From JAENVT01 sp031430695 (GTDB taxonomy: Bacteria > Actinomycetota > Acidimicrobiia > Acidimicrobiales > Ilumatobacteraceae), in NCBI GenBank assembly GCA_031430695.1, contig JANPBZ010000206.1, positions 1-64,000 on the forward strand: a stretch of DNA of 64,000 bases. The letters run 5' to 3'. The translations under genes were made by a program, and so were the position numbers. The notes under the pieces were generated by a model that saw nothing but the letters and a program-made list of their open reading frames with translations, was not told where the DNA came from and searched no databases. Positions 60,944 through 64,000 of the stretch are shown here, piece by piece. Position 1 is the first letter of the stretch; each line of letters starts with the position of its first letter.

Positions 60944-61251
60944 CTATGACAGCGCGGCTGCGACGGCCGCGTCGGCATGCAGGCGGGTCGTCGGGAAGTA
61001 GGGCACCGCGACGTCGTCGGGTCCGACAAGAAGTTCGATCTCCGTACAACCTGCGATCACACCTTTGGCACCGCGAGTCACGACCCGATCGATGGTGCAC
61101 AACACGATGATCTCGGCTCCGGCTGATTGCAGGACGCGCGCGTCGGCCGCAAGGAGTGCGCCAGCGGTCTCCCAATCGCCGCCCTCCTGCAGTGCCTCGA
61201 TCGCGGCGAAGTCGTAGCTGCGGATGATCAGATCAGCCGAGTGCGTCCCGC
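60944..61251 (-). pseudogene. Aspartate/glutamate racemase, internally deleted
   Basis: The reverse frame reads GGTHSADLIIRSYDFAAIEA through RVLQSAGAEIIVLCT, then jumps to DRVVTRGAKGVIAGCTEIEL, LVGPDDVAVPYFPTTRLHAD and ends at TAG 60944-60946. About 100 residues that normally lie between the two catalytic Cys regions (LCTNTMHK and GCTEI) are gone, and the N-terminus is cut. The stretch 61252-61418 between here and the carbonic anhydrase shows nothing recognisable. Confidence 0.72.
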
Positions 61252-61418
61252 CCTGTCATTGCCCGCTTGACGCTGCGATGGCGTTCAGCCATTGCACGAG
61301 CGCCAGATGCAGTTTCGCGCAGCTGAAGCACAACACCTACTCGGTACCACGCCCGTGTAGCGGCCGCAGTCCGCCGTGTCATCGCAGGGGTGTGGTCGAG
61401 ATGAGTTCGAGGGTCGCG

Positions 61419-61940
61419 TCAGGGCACGGCTTCTTCGAGGTAACCGTCCTCGACCCGGTAGACGAACCCGCGAATGTGTTCCTTGTGGGGGATGAAGGGA
61501 TTGACCTGCAGCCGCCGGATCGATTGGCGCACGTTCTGGTAGGGATCCTTGAAGTTCTCGATCGACCATGCCGGACGAATTCCCGTCTCGGCCTCGATTT
61601 CGTCCTGCAGCGTGTCGCCGACTACTCGTTGCATGCCGCAGTCGGTGTGGTGCAACAAGATGATCTCGCGTGTCCCGAGCAGGCGCTGCGACAGCACGAG
61701 CGATCGGATCACATCGTCGGTCACCACGCCTCCCGCGTTGCGGATGATGTGCGCATCGCCATGGGCGAGTCCCAGCATCTCGAAGACGTCCATGCGACTG
61801 TCCATGCACGCGACCACGGCCAGCTTCCGACGGGGCTGGAGGGCCAGGTCGTGGTCGACGAACGCCTCGACGTACCGTGCGTTGTTCGCCAGCAACTCGT
61901 CGGTGCTGGGCTCGAAGAACGCCTCACTGCTACCCGACAC
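61419..61940 (-). CDS. Beta-class carbonic anhydrase (Rv1284-like)
   Basis: A 173-aa zinc enzyme converting CO2 and bicarbonate. Zinc ligands: Cys in VVACMDSRMD (with the Asp-Arg dyad), His and Cys in LLHHTDCGM. It matches the short beta-CA type found in mycobacteria (DELLANNARYVEAFVDHDLA at the N-terminus, IPHKEHIRGFVYRVEDGYL near the end). GTG 61938-61940 gives the usual family length; a longer frame upstream exists but carries unrelated residues. Confidence 0.87.
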   Translation of the reverse strand: MSGSSEAFFEPSTDELLANNARYVEAFVDHDLALQPRRKLAVVACMDSRMDVFEMLGLAHGDAHIIRNAGGVVTDDVIRSLVLSQRLLGTREIILLHHTDCGMQRVVGDTLQDEIEAETGIRPAWSIENFKDPYQNVRQSIRRLQVNPFIPHKEHIRGFVYRVEDGYLEEAVP

Positions 61941-62081
61941 AACTGGAAACCGTAGCCCGGCGGATGGTACAAGCCGGTACACGCCGGCAATAGGGGCGTC
62001 ATCGGGTTGTCGATGGTGCACATACAGGCATACTTCGCCGACCGGGATTGACATGCCGCTTGGTTCGTGAATACTGCCGAA

Positions 62082-62984
62082 ATGGCAATCGATGATCCGA
62101 CAGCGATCCCGGAGACGGCCGAACAGGTCACTGAGTACGTCCAAGAGGCCGATCGCCTGTGGAACGACAGCCGGACCGAGGACGCACACACGCTGTACCG
62201 GGCGGTCTTCAACAGTCCCGCCACACCGCCGACGGAGTCCAGCCACTCCGCGTATCGGTTGGCTCTCTACCTGCAGACCACTGGTGATATCGATGGAGCA
62301 CTGGGCTTCGCCGCATATACGGTCGAGCCGGGGACGAACGACCTGCTGATCGCATTGCGCGCAGCGATGCCCGACCAGGCGGTCGACCCATCAGAGGTGC
62401 CGCAGACCTACGAAGCCTGTGAGCGCTACACGGAGAGCATCGTCAATGCCTTCGAACGGAGCGACTGGACCACCGTCGACGCGCTGGTTCTGGCGTACCA
62501 AGACACCCCGGTCGACGTCGGCGTCGGCCGTCACGCCATCTGCCAGACATACCGTGGTGTCGCCTTGGTGCACCTCGGCCGCAACGACGAGGCCAGACCA
62601 GTACTTGAATACGTGCTCGCCAACAGTGCCAACGAGGAAAGCCTGACGCGGGCACGGGCGGCACTTGCGCAGATCGGGTACCAGATCGATGACGGAGGCA
62701 ACCCGTACGAGACGGCCGATTCACAAATGCTGCTCACCGGGATCGCTGCCTTCGAACGTGGAGATGCGACCACGGCGGCCACCGAACTGCAGTCGGTCGT
62801 CGATTCGAGTGATGCCGGCGCGACCGACAAGGCCCGAGCACATTTCTATCTCGGCTCGATGGCCTACCATGCCCGCCGTTTCGAGGAAGCCAGGACACAT
62901 CTGCACACCGCCCAGTCCGACGCACCCGATCCCGAGCAGGGCTGGGCCAACGACATGCTGTCGTGGCGCTGGCAGGAGGACTGA
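62082..62984 (+). CDS. TPR-like protein
   Basis: A 300-aa soluble protein of helical repeats. Examples: EYVQEADRLWNDSRTEDAHT, VALVHLGRNDEARPVLEYVL and FYLGSMAYHARRFEEARTHL, each resembling a tetratricopeptide helix pair. No signal or catalytic motif. ATG 62082; GTG 62067 in frame is an alternative. Function unknown; possibly a scaffold. Confidence 0.78.
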   Translation: MAIDDPTAIPETAEQVTEYVQEADRLWNDSRTEDAHTLYRAVFNSPATPPTESSHSAYRLALYLQTTGDIDGALGFAAYTVEPGTNDLLIALRAAMPDQAVDPSEVPQTYEACERYTESIVNAFERSDWTTVDALVLAYQDTPVDVGVGRHAICQTYRGVALVHLGRNDEARPVLEYVLANSANEESLTRARAALAQIGYQIDDGGNPYETADSQMLLTGIAAFERGDATTAATELQSVVDSSDAGATDKARAHFYLGSMAYHARRFEEARTHLHTAQSDAPDPEQGWANDMLSWRWQED

Positions 62985-63080
62985 CCTCAAGGTTGACCCA
63001 GTTTCGGCCGATATCTGGCTGTGAGGTCGACCCGCGTGCTAGAACCTTGGTGGGCGCAGAACAATCGGGGACCGATTCTT

Positions 63081-64000
63081 ATGCACGGCTTCACAGCTCT
63101 GCGTCCAGCACGCACCTCTCACTCGGATTGGATCCGTCGCACCCTGGCAGTCGTCGCGGTGTGCACGGCCACAGTGGTCGTACCGCCCGAAGTGGCACTA
63201 TCAACGGTCGGCGCTGCGTCTGCCTCATCGGCGGCGTACGTCTCGGTTCAACCGTGCCGCCTTGCAGACACACGCTTGGGCAGTGGCTATGTGCGCCTCG
63301 ACGCACTCACCATCCAGATTCCCGCGCGTGGGAACTGTGGCATTCCCGCCAACGCAACATCGTTGGCGCTCACTCTGACTGTCGTCGGCCCGCAGGCCTT
63401 GGGATTCCTCACTGCGTGGCCAGCAGATCAAGGACGGCCGCTCGTTTCGAACGTGAACTTCGACGCCGGCCAGATACGAGCGAACGGCTCGATCACCCGG
63501 GTCGATTCGTCCGGCGCATTCAGTGTGTTCACATCGGTCCCGACCCAGGTCGTCGTCGACGTCGTCGGCGCCTTCGTTCCTGCCACAACGTCCGCTGCCG
63601 GCAGGTTCGTGCCGCGCACGTCGACCCGACTGTTCGACTCGCGCTCGGGGCCTGACCTAGCGCCGGGCAGCACGGTGAGGGTGCCACTGCCTGCCGGTGT
63701 GCCGGGCGACGCAGTTGCCCTTGCGCTCAACGTCACCGTCACCGAATCAGGCGGACCCGGCTATGTCACGGCGTTCCCCGCTGGGCGGCAGATGCCGGTC
63801 TCGTCGATTCTCAATCTCGATCAGGCCGATCAGACCCGCGCTGCTGCGGGAATCTTTCCGGTGTCGGCGTCCGGCCTGGCCTTGTACCTCTCCGGCGGCG
63901 GGCACATCGTGGTCGATCTGTTCGGATACTTCACTGGTCCGTCAGCGGGTTCGGGGACAGATGGCCTGTTCACGGCTTATGACCCGACCCGGCTGCTCGA
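63081..64000 (+). CDS. Secreted repeat protein, 3' end cut by window edge
   Basis: At least 306 aa. A basic N-terminus (TSHSDWIRRT) then a hydrophobic stretch LAVVAVCTATVVVPPEVALS gives a signal peptide cleaved near ASASSA. Modules of about 110 aa each start with an 'R-L-x-D-T/S-R' phrase: SVQPCRLADTRLGSG, VPRTSTRLFDSRSGPD and at the very edge YDPTRLL. Each ends in a hydrophobic DVVGAFVP or DLFGYF strand. Proteins with this repeat are abundant in Acidimicrobiia and are thought to be surface-exposed. No stop is seen before the edge. Confidence 0.8.
   Translation, partial: MHGFTALRPARTSHSDWIRRTLAVVAVCTATVVVPPEVALSTVGAASASSAAYVSVQPCRLADTRLGSGYVRLDALTIQIPARGNCGIPANATSLALTLTVVGPQALGFLTAWPADQGRPLVSNVNFDAGQIRANGSITRVDSSGAFSVFTSVPTQVVVDVVGAFVPATTSAAGRFVPRTSTRLFDSRSGPDLAPGSTVRVPLPAGVPGDAVALALNVTVTESGGPGYVTAFPAGRQMPVSSILNLDQADQTRAAAGIFPVSASGLALYLSGGGHIVVDLFGYFTGPSAGSGTDGLFTAYDPTRLL

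Noticed and set aside
1..64000. tRNA, rRNA, CRISPR arrays, insertion sequences, prophage
   Set aside because: I saw no cloverleaf with CCA end or T-loop consensus, no regularly spaced identical repeats, and no transposase or integrase motifs.

Overview
The window looks like a chromosome segment of a high-GC actinobacterium, most likely class Acidimicrobiia close to Ilumatobacter. This is inferred from the uniform high GC, GTG/TTG starts, chained ATGA/GTGA overlaps, the many flavin, Rieske and acyl-CoA enzymes, and a partial secreted protein at the right edge (63081-64000) with repeated 'R-L-x-D-T/S-R' modules of a kind I associate with that group. No rRNA, tRNA, CRISPR array, phage or transposase was seen.

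Layout. 1-3729: pseudouridine-5'-phosphate glycosidase (cut by the edge), a lipoprotein, a frameshifted enoyl-CoA hydratase, a 3-hydroxyacyl-CoA dehydrogenase and a methyltransferase. 3695-11024: a TetR regulator facing a long co-oriented run (GcvT-like protein, FAD oxidoreductase, methyltransferase-fold protein, YbaK domain, DUF1537 sugar-acid kinase, PdxA-type dehydrogenase), which reads as a catabolic module. 11018-21842: acyl-CoA-dehydrogenase-like flavoprotein, MFS transporters (one broken), dienelactone hydrolase, sarcosine-oxidase-like FAD enzyme, fatty-acid hydroxylase/PhyH pair, EamA permease and a gamma-butyrobetaine-dioxygenase-like enzyme. 21968-25081: tdh-kbl-LLM threonine degradation operon. 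25154-30929: a four-gene operon of circularly permuted ATP-grasp, alpha-E, fused ATP-grasp/alpha-E and transglutaminase-like proteins. 30947-34969: tandem GNAT, molybdopterin oxidoreductase, ribokinase.

34905-38948 is the ruin of a [NiFe]-hydrogenase locus: hypB with internal deletions, hypD with a frameshift, hypC with a nonsense codon, a hypF tail, and a piece of hydrogenase small subunit joined to the tail of a maturation protease; a YceI-like gene and hypA remain open. 39028-46179: a kinase-like fragment, a glycosyltransferase, a DUF6454-like protein, a pterin dehydratase/VOC fusion, a shortened Rieske oxygenase, an amidase and an orphan ectoine synthase. 46304-47318: an iron-storage operon (unknown 79-aa protein, Bfd, bacterioferritin) behind a perfect DtxR-like palindrome. 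47349-50662: acyl-CoA dehydrogenase, fragments, Rieske oxygenase plus partner. 50668-58926: ECF sigma factor with a membrane partner, SDR, DUF1269, cupredoxin, two ferritin-like proteins, a WYL regulator and a DUF6855-like protein. 58948-64000: more fragments, small conserved proteins, a beta-carbonic anhydrase, a TPR-like protein and the surface protein.

Two features cut across the window. First, many genes carry internal deletions or single frameshifts (roughly fifteen cases), suggesting active decay, although assembly or base-calling error must be excluded for the single-base cases. Second, at least five GC-rich palindromes with related arms (GAGTGTTT or GCGTTTG type) sit directly behind genes and look like a dispersed repeat or terminator family.
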